A stretch of DNA of 64,000 nucleotides from Comamonas sp. KCTC 72670 (GTDB lineage Bacteria; Myxococcota; Myxococcia; Myxococcales; Myxococcaceae): NCBI GenBank assembly GCA_014656495.1, contig BNCN01000006.1, positions 539,380 through 603,379 on the forward strand. The letters run 5' to 3'. How positions within the stretch are numbered: the stretch's first letter is position 1; every line of letters begins with the position of its first letter. The translations under genes were made by a program, and so were the position numbers. This document shows, in pieces, positions 9,316-17,346 of this stretch. The notes under the pieces were generated by a model, which was not told the DNA's origin, did not search any database, and saw nothing but the letters and a program-made list of their open reading frames with translations.

Positions 9316-9665
9316 TCGGACCTCGCTCGCTGCGGATGGTCGGCTCCCCCCAAGGCAGGTCGCCGGTAGCGGGAATCGTCACTGGGTCAACGATTGCGCG
9401 TCAACGGCATATCCTTATTTTTATGTCTATTCTTTGAATCCAGGTTGGCGCGAATGTTTGGCCGGAATTGGAGAACGCCTGGCTTGAGAGGGAATGGCCG
9501 GCCGCGTCGGGCATATCGCCCGGGGATGAATGGACGTTGCTTGGAGGCCCCACCAAGGAAGGGGCGGGTCAGGCACCCGTGGGAGGCCTCGTCCGCCCGG
9601 AACGGATATCTCCGGGCGAGACATGTTGCCCGAGGCACGTCCCTCCTCTAAGAGACTCGATAGAT
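9316..9665. other. 350-base divergent intergenic region between susC-like gene and leuS
   Basis: No gene is seen. The region contains the only markedly A+T-rich pocket nearby (about 9407-9440), which probably holds promoters for both directions. On the plus side a roughly 240-base leader precedes leuS. It contains several possible stems: GAGGCCCCAC at 9544-9553 with its near-complement at 9579-9590; CGCCCGGA at 9594-9601 with TCCGGGCG at 9611-9618; and a competing pairing of GGGCGG (9562-9567) with CCGCCC (9593-9598). Confidence 0.6.
9394..9421 (+). promoter_or_regulatory. Candidate leuS promoter
   Basis: TTGCGC at 9394-9399, a 16-base spacer and TATTTT at 9416-9421, inside the A+T-rich pocket. 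If used, transcription would begin near 9428 and leave a leader of about 238 bases before leuS. Match quality is moderate, so this is a candidate only. Confidence 0.35.
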
Positions 9666-12167
9666 ATGGCGATGAACGAGCGTTACGAGCCGCAGGCGAT
9701 TGAAGGGAAGTGGCAGACCCGTTGGGACGAGGCGGGCATCTTCCGGGCGGGCAACCGCCCCGGTGCACCCAAGAAGTACGTGCTCGAGATGCTGCCGTAC
9801 CCTAGCGGGAAGATGCACATGGGGCATGTGCGCAACTACCTGCTCGGGGATGTGTACGCTCGCTACTTCCGGATGAAGGGCTTCGACGTCCTGCACCCCA
9901 TGGGCTGGGATGCCTTCGGCCTGCCAGCCGAGAACGCGGCCATCAAGGACGGCGTGCATCCGGCGGTGCGCACGGCGGAGAACATCGCGTCCTTCAAGAA
10001 GGAAATCCAAAGCCTGGGGTACAGCTACGACTGGGACCGCGAGGTCAACACCAGCTCCCCCGAGTACTACCGCTGGAACCAGTGGTTCTTCATCCAGATG
10101 CTGGAGCGTGGGCTCGTCTATCGCCGCTTCAGCAAGGTGAACTGGTGTACCGGCTGTCACACCGTCATCGCCAACGAGCAGGTGAAGGACGGCGTGTGCG
10201 AGCGCTGCGACTCGCCGGTGGTGGACAAGGAGATGCCCGAGTGGGCGTTCCGCATCACCCGCTTCTCGCAGGACCTGCTGGACGCGCTGGACACGCTGAA
10301 GGAGTGGCCCGACCGCATCACCTCCATGCAGCGGAACTGGATTGGCCGCTCGGACGGTGCGGAGGCGGACTTCCGCGTGCAGGGCCATGACGCCTCGCTG
10401 CGCGTGTTCACCACCCGCATCGACACCATCTACGGCTGCACCTACGTGGTGCTGGCGCCGGACCACAAGCTGGTGGCCCAGGTGACGACGCCGGAGCGCC
10501 GCGCCGAGGTGGAGGCCTTCGCCAGGCGCATGGCCGCCCAGTCCAAGACGGAGCGCCTGGGCGAGGGCACGGAGAAGGAAGGCGTCTTCACCGGCGCCTA
10601 CGCGGTGAACCCCTTCACCGGGCAGGCGGTCCCCATCTGGATCGCCAACTTCGTGCTCAGCGACTACGGCACCGGCGCGGTGATGAGCGTGCCCGCGCAT
10701 GACGAGCGCGACTTCGCCTTCGCCCGCAAGTACAGCCTGCCCGTGAAGGTCGTCATCCAGCCTGCCTCCGGGGACGCGCTCCCGGCGGGTGACGCGCTGG
10801 AGGCGGCGTATACGGAGTACGGCGTGCTGGTGGACTCGGGCCCTTACACGGGCCAGACGTCCGAGCAGGCGCGCCAGGCGATGGCGTCCGCCCTGGAGAA
10901 GGACGGCAAGGGCCAGGCGACGGTGACGTACCGCCAGAAGGACTGGGGCTTCAGCCGTCAGCGCTACTGGGGCACGCCCATCCCCATCGTCTACTGCGAG
11001 CAGTGCGACCCGGATCGCCACGGCATCCCGGTGCCGGTGGACCAGCTGCCGGTGCGCCTGCCGGAGATCGACACGCAGGCGGTGCTCACCGGTAAGGGTG
11101 AGCCGCCGCTGGCCAAGGTGGCTTCCTGGGTGAACACGACGTGTCCGAAGTGCGGCGGGCCCGCCCGTCGCGAGGCGGAGACGATGGACACCTTCGTCGA
11201 CTCCTGCTGGTACTTCGCCCGCTACCTGTCGCCGCGCTACGACGCCGCGCCGGTCGACCCGAAGGAGGCCGAGCGCTTCCTGCCCGTGGACATCTACGTG
11301 GGGGGCCCCGAGCACGCGGTGATGCACCTGCTGTACTTCCGCTTCTGGACCCGGGTGATGAAGGAGCTGGGGCTGAGCCCGGTGGCGGAGCCCGTCACGC
11401 GCCTGATCACCCAGGGCATCGTCAACGGCCCGGATGGCCGGAAGATGTCCAAGCGCTGGGGCAACGTGGTGGCGCCCGCCTCCATCGTGGAGCGGTACGG
11501 CGCTGACACGGCGCGGGCCTACGTGCTGTTCGCCGGTCCGCCGGAGCGGGACTTCGACTGGTCCGACAAGCAGGTGGAGGGCGTGTTCCGCTTCCTCAAG
11601 CGCGTCTGGACGCTGGCCGCCACGCATCACGAGGCCGTTGCCAGTGCGACCCACGAGGGCGCCTACGAGGGCAAGGCGCTGGAGATTCGCCGCGCCGCCC
11701 ACAAGACGCTGAAGCGGGTGGGGGAGGCCATCGAGCGCCTGTCCTTCAACACGGCCATCGCCGCCATCATGGAGGGCCTGAACGCGCTGACGGACCTGGG
11801 GGCGCCCGAGACGCCCGCGGAGAAGGCCGCCATGGCGGAGGCCCTGCGGCTGCTGGCGGTGGTGCTGACGCCCTTCACGCCGCACATCGCGGACGAAATC
11901 GCGGAGGCCTACGGTAGCAAGGACTTCACCGTCGCCCAGGAGTGGCCGGCGTTCGACCCGGCGCTGGTGGTGGACGACGTCATCCCCTACGCCGTGCAGG
12001 TGAACGGCAAGCTGCGCGCGGAGATTCGCGTCGCGGCGGACGCGGCGGAGGCGGACGTGCGCGCCGCCGCCGAGGCGGACGAGAAGGTCCAGTCGGCCCT
12101 GGCGGGGAAGACGCTGCGCAAGTTCGTCTTCGTCCCCAAGCGGCTCGTGAACTTCGTCGTCGGCTGA
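9666..12167 (+). CDS. leuS: Leucine--tRNA ligase
   Basis: An 833-residue class I aminoacyl-tRNA synthetase that charges tRNA-Leu. The HIGH-type motif is HMGH at residues 51-54 and the KMSKS-type motif is KMSKR at 593-597. A zinc-type cluster (CTGCH...CERCDSP) follows the first catalytic half. The CP1 editing domain lies between, with the T-rich and D-containing editing signatures (VFTTRIDTIYG; GTGAVMSVPAHDERD). I chose ATG 9666 (MAMNERYEPQ); a second ATG six bases later is equally possible. The frame is open upstream, but that part does not resemble LeuRS. A long structured leader precedes it. Confidence 0.97.
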   Translation: MAMNERYEPQAIEGKWQTRWDEAGIFRAGNRPGAPKKYVLEMLPYPSGKMHMGHVRNYLLGDVYARYFRMKGFDVLHPMGWDAFGLPAENAAIKDGVHPAVRTAENIASFKKEIQSLGYSYDWDREVNTSSPEYYRWNQWFFIQMLERGLVYRRFSKVNWCTGCHTVIANEQVKDGVCERCDSPVVDKEMPEWAFRITRFSQDLLDALDTLKEWPDRITSMQRNWIGRSDGAEADFRVQGHDASLRVFTTRIDTIYGCTYVVLAPDHKLVAQVTTPERRAEVEAFARRMAAQSKTERLGEGTEKEGVFTGAYAVNPFTGQAVPIWIANFVLSDYGTGAVMSVPAHDERDFAFARKYSLPVKVVIQPASGDALPAGDALEAAYTEYGVLVDSGPYTGQTSEQARQAMASALEKDGKGQATVTYRQKDWGFSRQRYWGTPIPIVYCEQCDPDRHGIPVPVDQLPVRLPEIDTQAVLTGKGEPPLAKVASWVNTTCPKCGGPARREAETMDTFVDSCWYFARYLSPRYDAAPVDPKEAERFLPVDIYVGGPEHAVMHLLYFRFWTRVMKELGLSPVAEPVTRLITQGIVNGPDGRKMSKRWGNVVAPASIVERYGADTARAYVLFAGPPERDFDWSDKQVEGVFRFLKRVWTLAATHHEAVASATHEGAYEGKALEIRRAAHKTLKRVGEAIERLSFNTAIAAIMEGLNALTDLGAPETPAEKAAMAEALRLLAVVLTPFTPHIADEIAEAYGSKDFTVAQEWPAFDPALVVDDVIPYAVQVNGKLRAEIRVAADAAEADVRAAAEADEKVQSALAGKTLRKFVFVPKRLVNFVVG

Positions 12168-12201
12168 GCGGGGGGCTTGGGTGTCGGCAGAGGTCCTCGT
12201 C

Positions 12202-12780
12202 ATGTGCAGTGCCTGTGGGCGGCCCCAGTCGGCGGGCCGTCCCCGGTGCATCGCGTGTGAGGCCCTGCTGCCAGAGGCGCCGCTGCCCGGTGGCCCCGCC
12301 CCCGGTCAGCCCTTCCTGCAGGCGGACCTGGGCGGCGGGCGCATGCTGTCCGGCGAGGGGACGCGGCTCCTCTATCAGCCGCACCCCTCGGTGATGGTGC
12401 CGCCGGTGGAGCTGGGCTCCCTGCGCGAGGTCCGGCTGGAGTCCCACTTCTTCAAGGAGGCGCTGGCGCTGCTGGCCTTCGTGGCCCTGGGAGCCATCGC
12501 CTCAGTGCTCGTGCTGAAGGTGTTCGCCTTCGGCATGGCGGCGCTGGGCACCCTGCTGGCGGTGACGTGCCGCTCCCATGTGCTCGTGTTGGAGCCACGG
12601 GAGGGGCGCGCCGTGCACTGGCCATTGGGGCTCGCGCGCAGGGGCTCGTCCCGGGACGCGCGGCTCTTGAGCGCCTGGGGCGCGCTCGCCGAGGCGATGC
12701 GAGCGCGGGGCATCCCGGTCCACGGTCCGGGCGTGGAGGCCTCGCCGGCGGACTCGCGGGGGCACGGGCCTCACGCTTGA
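12202..12780 (+). CDS. Hypothetical zinc-ribbon membrane protein
   Basis: About 192 residues, family not recognised. The N-terminus has two Cys pairs, CSACGR and CIACEA, forming a small zinc-ribbon. A proline/glycine-rich linker follows, then one hydrophobic hairpin (FFKEALALLAFVALGAIASVLVLKV and the following GMAALGTLLAV) in the middle, and a polar C-terminal tail. I chose ATG 12202, preceded by GAGG eight bases upstream; a GTG at 12181 would add seven residues. It lies between leuS and lptE, and its stop codon TGA overlaps the -35 box of the lptE promoter. Confidence 0.7.
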   Translation: MCSACGRPQSAGRPRCIACEALLPEAPLPGGPAPGQPFLQADLGGGRMLSGEGTRLLYQPHPSVMVPPVELGSLREVRLESHFFKEALALLAFVALGAIASVLVLKVFAFGMAALGTLLAVTCRSHVLVLEPREGRAVHWPLGLARRGSSRDARLLSAWGALAEAMRARGIPVHGPGVEASPADSRGHGPHA

Positions 12781-12804
12781 CGGGGGGATCCGGCCGGGTA
12801 GGGT
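12777..12804 (+). promoter_or_regulatory. lptE promoter (leaderless type)
   Basis: TTGACG at 12777-12782, a 16-base spacer, and TAGGGT at 12799-12804. Only seven bases separate the -10 box from the ATG at 12812, so transcription should begin at or within a base of the start codon. The -35 box overlaps the stop codon of the upstream gene. Confidence 0.6.
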
Positions 12805-12811
12805 GCCGCGC

Positions 12812-13327
12812 ATGTCGCGACCCTTCGCCGCCGTACCTCGGCGCCTCCGGACTGGCGTGGTGCTGGGAATGTGGGTGGCCGCGGGCGCGGGGTGTGGCTA
12901 TCGCCTGACGCCCCGGGGAGACGGCTTGCCGGAGGGCGTGACGGCCCTCTGCGCGCCCGTCTTCACCAATGCCACGGCGGAGCCCACGCTGGAGACCGTC
13001 TTCACGCGCTTCCTGCGGCAGGAGCTGATCCGCGTGGGGCGACTGTCGGACACCGCCTCGTGCAACGCGCGCATGGAGGGGACGGTGCTGTCGGTGGCGA
13101 GCTCGCCCACCATCATCCCCAACTACTTCCGGGTCTTCGCGCAGGCGCGCGTCCGCATCGTGAAGGACGGACAGGTCCTCACGGAGACGGTGGTCTCCGG
13201 GACCGAGGACTACCTGTTGGGAAGCGGGGACGTCCTGGAGGCGGAGGCGAACCGGCAGGTCGCGCTCGAGCGCCTCGCGGAAGTCTTGATGCGGGACGGG
13301 TACGACAAACTGGCCGGCGCCTGGTGA
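12812..13327 (+). CDS. lptE: LPS-assembly lipoprotein LptE family
   Basis: A 171-residue lipoprotein. Its signal segment (VVLGMWVAAGAGC) ends in lipobox AGAGC followed by GYRL, the typical start of mature LptE (CGYxL/F). The following pattern (AVFTN-type VFTNATAEPTLETVFTRFLRQELIR) matches the LptE/DUF4136-like fold. LptE plugs the LptD barrel and helps insert LPS into the outer membrane. The start is ATG 12812; a GTG three codons earlier falls inside the predicted -10 box. The stop lies within a perfect hairpin (13326-13345). This fits the strong LPS theme of the region. Confidence 0.78.
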   Translation: MSRPFAAVPRRLRTGVVLGMWVAAGAGCGYRLTPRGDGLPEGVTALCAPVFTNATAEPTLETVFTRFLRQELIRVGRLSDTASCNARMEGTVLSVASSPTIIPNYFRVFAQARVRIVKDGQVLTETVVSGTEDYLLGSGDVLEAEANRQVALERLAEVLMRDGYDKLAGAW

Positions 13328-13345
13328 GGAGGCAAGAGCCTCCTC
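13326..13345 (+). terminator. Hairpin overlapping the lptE stop codon
   Basis: GAGGAGGC at 13326-13333, loop AAGA, and GCCTCCTC at 13338-13345 form a perfect 8-bp stem that begins inside the lptE stop codon. No T tract follows. I read it as the terminator of lptE. Confidence 0.55.
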
Positions 13346-13369
13346 CCGGCAGCCTGCACGGATGAAGCA

Positions 13370-13388
13370 GGGCCACGCGAGGTGGCCC
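13370..13388 (-). terminator. Hairpin downstream of rpsT
   Basis: GGGCCAC at 13370-13376 pairs perfectly with GTGGCCC at 13382-13388 over a 5-base loop. It lies 10 bases past the rpsT stop on the minus strand. Role inferred from position. Confidence 0.5.
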
Positions 13389-13398
13389 AGCGCTTCGA

Positions 13399-13674
13399 CT
13401 AGGCCTGCGCGCTGGCGGCCTTGGAGGCGGCCTTCGCGAGACGGGAGATGCGGCGGGACGCGGTGCGCTTGTGCAGCACGCCCTTGGTGGCGGCCTTGTT
13501 CAGCGCCTTGGAGGCCGTCTTGAGGGCGTCCGTCATCTTCGCCCCATCCTTGGTGCCGAGCGCCTCGCGGGCGGACTTCACGGCGGTCTTCACGTCACCG
13601 CGCACGGTGATGTTGCGCGCACGGCGCTTGAGGGACTGACGGTGACGCTTCTCTGCGGACTTGGTGTTGGCCAA
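13399..13674 (-). CDS. rpsT: 30S ribosomal protein S20
   Basis: A 91-residue basic protein that matches S20 along its length (MANTKSAEKRHRQSLKRRAR, then an Ala/Lys-rich helical C-terminus). It binds 16S rRNA early in 30S assembly. The start codon is TTG at 13674-13672, preceded by GGAG seven bases upstream; no ATG is available in a suitable place. E. coli rpsT also starts with UUG, where the weak start is part of S20 autoregulation. It is a single-gene unit, with a promoter at 13716-13744 and a hairpin behind it. Confidence 0.96.
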   Translation of the reverse strand: MANTKSAEKRHRQSLKRRARNITVRGDVKTAVKSAREALGTKDGAKMTDALKTASKALNKAATKGVLHKRTASRRISRLAKAASKAASAQA

Positions 13675-13715
13675 GGAAATCTCCAGCGGTAATGGCAGGC
13701 TAAAAAGAGGGGCCG

Positions 13716-13744
13716 TCCTTACTGCGACGCCTCGCAGGCGTCAA
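13716..13744 (-). promoter_or_regulatory. Candidate rpsT promoter
   Basis: Read on the minus strand: TTGACG (13744-13739), a 17-base spacer, and TAAGGA (13721-13716). The -35 box is good and the -10 box is weak. It lies 42 bases before the TTG start. Confidence 0.45.
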
Positions 13745-13813
13745 GACGGGTGTGGGCCCCCAGCCGGGATTTCCGGGATCTGGACGCCACGCCGGGTGCT
13801 CCTGCGAGGAAAA

Positions 13814-15004
13814 TCACTCTACCGAAGGCGCATATTCCCACACCAGCCCCGAAGGATCCTGGAACGTGAGTCGTCCCTCCTGGTGCTGGATCAGCCGGGC
13901 GCCCGGGATTTCACCCAGGACGGACGGGAGCCGGTCCACGGCGGCGGGGGAGGGGGCCGTCAGCGAGAAGGTCAGGCCAGCGGCCGGGGCCTGGGCCGCG
14001 TGGAAGACGAGCCGCAAGCCACCGTCCTCATAGGAGGCCTGATCCGGGGCCTGGGCGCGCGGGGTGCTCCACCCCAGACGGGGGGCCAGGGCGTCCCAGA
14101 AGGCGCGCTGCGCGGGCAGGTCCGCCACGCCCAGGCGAAGGGTGGTGACGGGGGACCGGGGCACCCAGGACGGCGCGGGCAGGGCCTTTTCGCGGGCCTT
14201 GGCGGCCTGCCAGTGGCGCTCCATGTGCTCCAGGGTGGCGTCGCCCAGGGCCACGCCCTCGGCGCGGAGGGCGGACTCGATGTGCTGGAAGCGGGCGGTG
14301 AAGCGGCGGATGGCCATGCGGAGCGCGTCCTCGGCCGGGGCTCCGACGAAGCGCGCGAGGTTGGCCAGGGAGAAGAGCACGTCACCGAGCTCGTGCTCGA
14401 TGGCGTCCCGATCATTCGCGGCGATGGCCTCGTCGAGCTCGCCCAGCTCCTCCGTCAGCTTGGCGCGCACGCTGGCGACGTCCGGCCAGTCGAACCCGAT
14501 GCGGCTCGCCTTCTCGGTGAGGCGCTCGGCGCGCATCAACGCCGGCGCGGCGACGGGCACGCCGTCCAGCACCGAGCCCTCCCGGCCCGTCTTGCGCTTC
14601 TTCTCCGCGGCCTTCAGCTTGGCCCAGTTGTCCAGCACCTGCTCGGCGCCGCTCATGGGCTGTCCTCCGCCGAAGACGTGCGGGTGGCGGCTCTCCAGCT
14701 TGTCGCTGATGGCCTTCGCCACGTCCGCGAGGGTGAACTCCCCCAGCTCCGTCGCGAGCTGCGCATGGAAGACAATCTGGAAAAGCAGGTCTCCCAGCTC
14801 CTCGCAGAAGGTGCGCCAGGAGCCGCCGTAGGCCACCCGGTCCATCTCCTCCAGGACTTCGAAGGCTTCCTCCAGGAGGTAGGGCCGCAGCGAGCGCAAG
14901 TCTTGCTCGCGATCCCACGGACAGCCGCCCTCGGCGCGCAGCTTCCGCATGATGTCGACCAGTCGCTCCAGCTCGGCCCCGGGGTTCAGCGTCGTGTCCG
15001 CCAT
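13814..15004 (-). CDS. mazG: MazG nucleoside triphosphate pyrophosphohydrolase fused to a C-terminal VOC (glyoxalase-like) domain
   Basis: A 396-residue protein. Residues about 8-270 are a complete two-domain MazG: first domain with GCPWDREQ and LLEEAFEVLEEM...EELGDLLFQIVFHAQ, second with LTEELGELDEAI...EHELGDVLFSLANLAR. These acidic clusters bind magnesium and hydrolyse NTPs to NMP and pyrophosphate. From about residue 283 a separate module begins (TTLRLGVADLPAQRAFWDALAPRLGW) and ends LVWEYAP. This is the beta-alpha-beta pattern of the vicinal-oxygen-chelate superfamily. Typical MazG proteins are near 260-280 residues, so the extra 115 are an addition. I chose ATG 15004 (MADTTLNPGAEL), which has CAGGGG upstream; the longer frame runs into the divergent promoter region. 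Confidence 0.88.
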   Translation of the reverse strand: MADTTLNPGAELERLVDIMRKLRAEGGCPWDREQDLRSLRPYLLEEAFEVLEEMDRVAYGGSWRTFCEELGDLLFQIVFHAQLATELGEFTLADVAKAISDKLESRHPHVFGGGQPMSGAEQVLDNWAKLKAAEKKRKTGREGSVLDGVPVAAPALMRAERLTEKASRIGFDWPDVASVRAKLTEELGELDEAIAANDRDAIEHELGDVLFSLANLARFVGAPAEDALRMAIRRFTARFQHIESALRAEGVALGDATLEHMERHWQAAKAREKALPAPSWVPRSPVTTLRLGVADLPAQRAFWDALAPRLGWSTPRAQAPDQASYEDGGLRLVFHAAQAPAAGLTFSLTAPSPAAVDRLPSVLGEIPGARLIQHQEGRLTFQDPSGLVWEYAPSVE

Positions 15005-15120
15005 GCACACCCCTGTAGCACGCGCGGGTCTGGCGCTGTCCGCCAAACGCGGTAGGTGGGCCTGCCGGCTGGCGTTCGTTTTCGCGGTTGGCCCTGGGTC
15101 GCCTATCATCCACCCCCTGG

Positions 15121-17340
15121 ATGATCCGTCTCCCGCTTCTCGCCCTTCTTCTCAGCGGCTTCACACTCCTGGCGCCCGCGGTCGCGTTCGCGCAGCTCGA
15201 GGCCCCCACGCGCCTTCCCGAGTTGGATCCGGGCCCGATGGAGCCCGACCTGCGGGACGAGTCCCTGGATCCGCCGCAGGATGACGCCGACTACGCCGAG
15301 GACGCGCCCGAAGACGACGATGGCCTGGCGGAGGACGCGTCCACCGCGGACCCGGACGAGGCTGCTGTGTCGCCCCGTGGTCCGGCGCGTGGCGGCCGGC
15401 AAGGCGAGGCGGCGCCTGGAAACGGCAAGACGCCGGCCTCGCCCGATGCGCCCGTGGCCGAGGAGCCTTCGGTCATCACGCCCCGCCCCTTGGTGCTGAG
15501 TCCCATCCTCGCGCCGCAGGTCGCTGACGCGGACCTGGAGGCCCTCTGGAACCGGTGGCGGCAAGCCCGCGCGACGAACGACCGGGACGCGGCCGCGGCG
15601 GCGCTCACGGAGCTGCGGACGTTGCGCGTCGAGCTGGCCGCCACCGACCTGGAGCCCCTGAGCGCGGGCTTCCTGCGGGAAGCCGCCGTGCGCCGCAGGG
15701 CGGGGGACAAGGCTGGCGCGGTCCGGCTCGCCGAGACGGCGGTGGAGCTGTCTCCCGGACTGCCCTATGCACGCTTCGAGCTCGCGGAGCTGTACGCGCT
15801 GGAGAAGCCGGGCGATGTGACCCGGTACCTCGGTCAGGTGCGGCAGGCGCTGTCGACGCTGGCCCTGGACGCGCGCTACCGCCGGCCCGCGCTGGCGGAC
15901 GTGGGCGGGTTGATCCTCCTGGCGTGGGGCGCCACCGCGTTGGCGGTGATGACGCTGTTCTTCCTGCGCAAGGTCCGTTCCGCGCTGCACGACTTCCACC
16001 ACCTGCTGCCCCGGGTCGTGTCGCGGTGGCAGTCCACCTTGCTGGGCCTGCTGCTCTTGAGCCTGCCCTGGCTGCTGGGCATCGGGGTCCTTCCCTCGCT
16101 GCTGGTGATGCTGGCGGTGGTGTCCCTGTACCTGTCCCGCGCGGAAAGGGTTGTCGCCGCGGTGCTGGTGACGGGCGTGGCGTTGCTGCCGCTGGCGGCC
16201 GGGCAGCTCGCGCGCTTGACGGCGTTCGCTGGAACCCCTGCGGAGGACGTCTACCTCCTGGAGCGAGGGGGCCTGTCCGCCGAGGAGGCGCGCTCGCGGG
16301 TGAAGGCACGGATGGAGGCGCGCACGGCGAGCTTCGCGGAGGTCTCATCGCTGGCGTACTTCGAAGCGCGCCGGGGCCTGCTCGAGGATGCCCGGACGCA
16401 CTACAAGGCGGCGTCGCAGCTGAAGAATTCGGACGCGCGGCTGCTCACGCGCTTCGGCAACACCCTGGTCGCGTTGGGTGACCCGGATGGCGCGGCGCAG
16501 TTGTACTCGCAGGCGTCGCGGACGGCGCCCGAGCTCGCGGCGCCGCACTACAACCTCGCCCAGATTGTCCGCCGCAGGGCGAAGACGCTCCCTGACTCGG
16601 AGGTGGGCCGGGAGTTGGACCGGGCCGCGACGGCGATGGCCTCGGCGCAGGCGCTCGACGCCTCCCTGATCACCCGCGAGCCGCCCCCGGAGAGCCGGCT
16701 GCTGATGAACCTGCTGCTGCTGTCTCCGCCGGTGCTGGAGCGTGACTGGTTGCCGCTCGCGGACGGCGCCGAGGCGGGGCGCCAGGTGGAGATCCAATTG
16801 TCCCGATGGTTGTTCCCTGGGATTCCGCCCGGGCCCATGACGGCGCTGGGCGCGGTGGGCCTGGTGGTGCTGCTGACCTTGTTCGGCTTCGTCTCGGACC
16901 GGCTGAAGTCCGCCAAGGTGTGCGAGCGCTGCGGCCGCCCGGTGTGCGTGCGGTGCGACCCGGAGCTGGGGGTGGGGAGCAAGCAGTGTGGCCAGTGCGT
17001 CAACGTGTTCGCGCGCCGGGGACTCGTCCCGCAGCACCTCCGCACGCGCAAGCAGCTCCAGGTGGACCGGCACCAGGCCTGGACGGGGCGGCTGACGTAC
17101 GCGCTGGGCGCGGTGTTGTCCGGCGCGGGCCACGTGGCGTCGGGCGTGCCCGTTCGCGGTGCCCTCTATGCCTTTGGATTCCTCTTCGCCCTGGCCGCCG
17201 TGCTGTTCCATCAGGGCCTGGTGCGGGGGCCATACGGAGAGGCGCCGCTGTACCTCAAGCTGGCGCCCGCGGTGCTTCTCCTGCTGAGCGTTCATGTCCT
17301 GTCACTGCGCGGCCTGCGCCGTCTGCGGCAGGGGGAGTAA
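15121..17340 (+). CDS. Large exported/membrane protein with TPR-like middle and zinc-finger segment, function unknown
   Basis: A 739-residue protein; no characterised family recognised. Signal peptide 1-23 (MIRLPLLALLLSGF...AVAFA), then a very acidic, Pro-rich linker to about residue 130. Next come helical repeats of TPR character, a pair of transmembrane segments near 265-285 and 305-350, and a second TPR-like stretch (about 395-520). The C-terminal domain has one transmembrane segment, a Cys-rich segment (CERCGRPVCVRCDPELG...QCGQC) near 600-630 that can bind zinc, and final membrane helices. I start at ATG 15121 because the signal peptide begins there. A DUF4388 gene follows after 6 bases, so the two are co-transcribed. 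Confidence 0.75.
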   Translation: MIRLPLLALLLSGFTLLAPAVAFAQLEAPTRLPELDPGPMEPDLRDESLDPPQDDADYAEDAPEDDDGLAEDASTADPDEAAVSPRGPARGGRQGEAAPGNGKTPASPDAPVAEEPSVITPRPLVLSPILAPQVADADLEALWNRWRQARATNDRDAAAAALTELRTLRVELAATDLEPLSAGFLREAAVRRRAGDKAGAVRLAETAVELSPGLPYARFELAELYALEKPGDVTRYLGQVRQALSTLALDARYRRPALADVGGLILLAWGATALAVMTLFFLRKVRSALHDFHHLLPRVVSRWQSTLLGLLLLSLPWLLGIGVLPSLLVMLAVVSLYLSRAERVVAAVLVTGVALLPLAAGQLARLTAFAGTPAEDVYLLERGGLSAEEARSRVKARMEARTASFAEVSSLAYFEARRGLLEDARTHYKAASQLKNSDARLLTRFGNTLVALGDPDGAAQLYSQASRTAPELAAPHYNLAQIVRRRAKTLPDSEVGRELDRAATAMASAQALDASLITREPPPESRLLMNLLLLSPPVLERDWLPLADGAEAGRQVEIQLSRWLFPGIPPGPMTALGAVGLVVLLTLFGFVSDRLKSAKVCERCGRPVCVRCDPELGVGSKQCGQCVNVFARRGLVPQHLRTRKQLQVDRHQAWTGRLTYALGAVLSGAGHVASGVPVRGALYAFGFLFALAAVLFHQGLVRGPYGEAPLYLKLAPAVLLLLSVHVLSLRGLRRLRQGE

Positions 17341-17346
17341 ACGTCC

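Noticed and set aside
9540..9665. T-box riboswitch before leuS
   Set aside because: The leader has stems and a CGTCCCTC string, but the conserved T-box core (AGGGTGGNACCGCG) is not found; the closest match is broken by two inserted bases.
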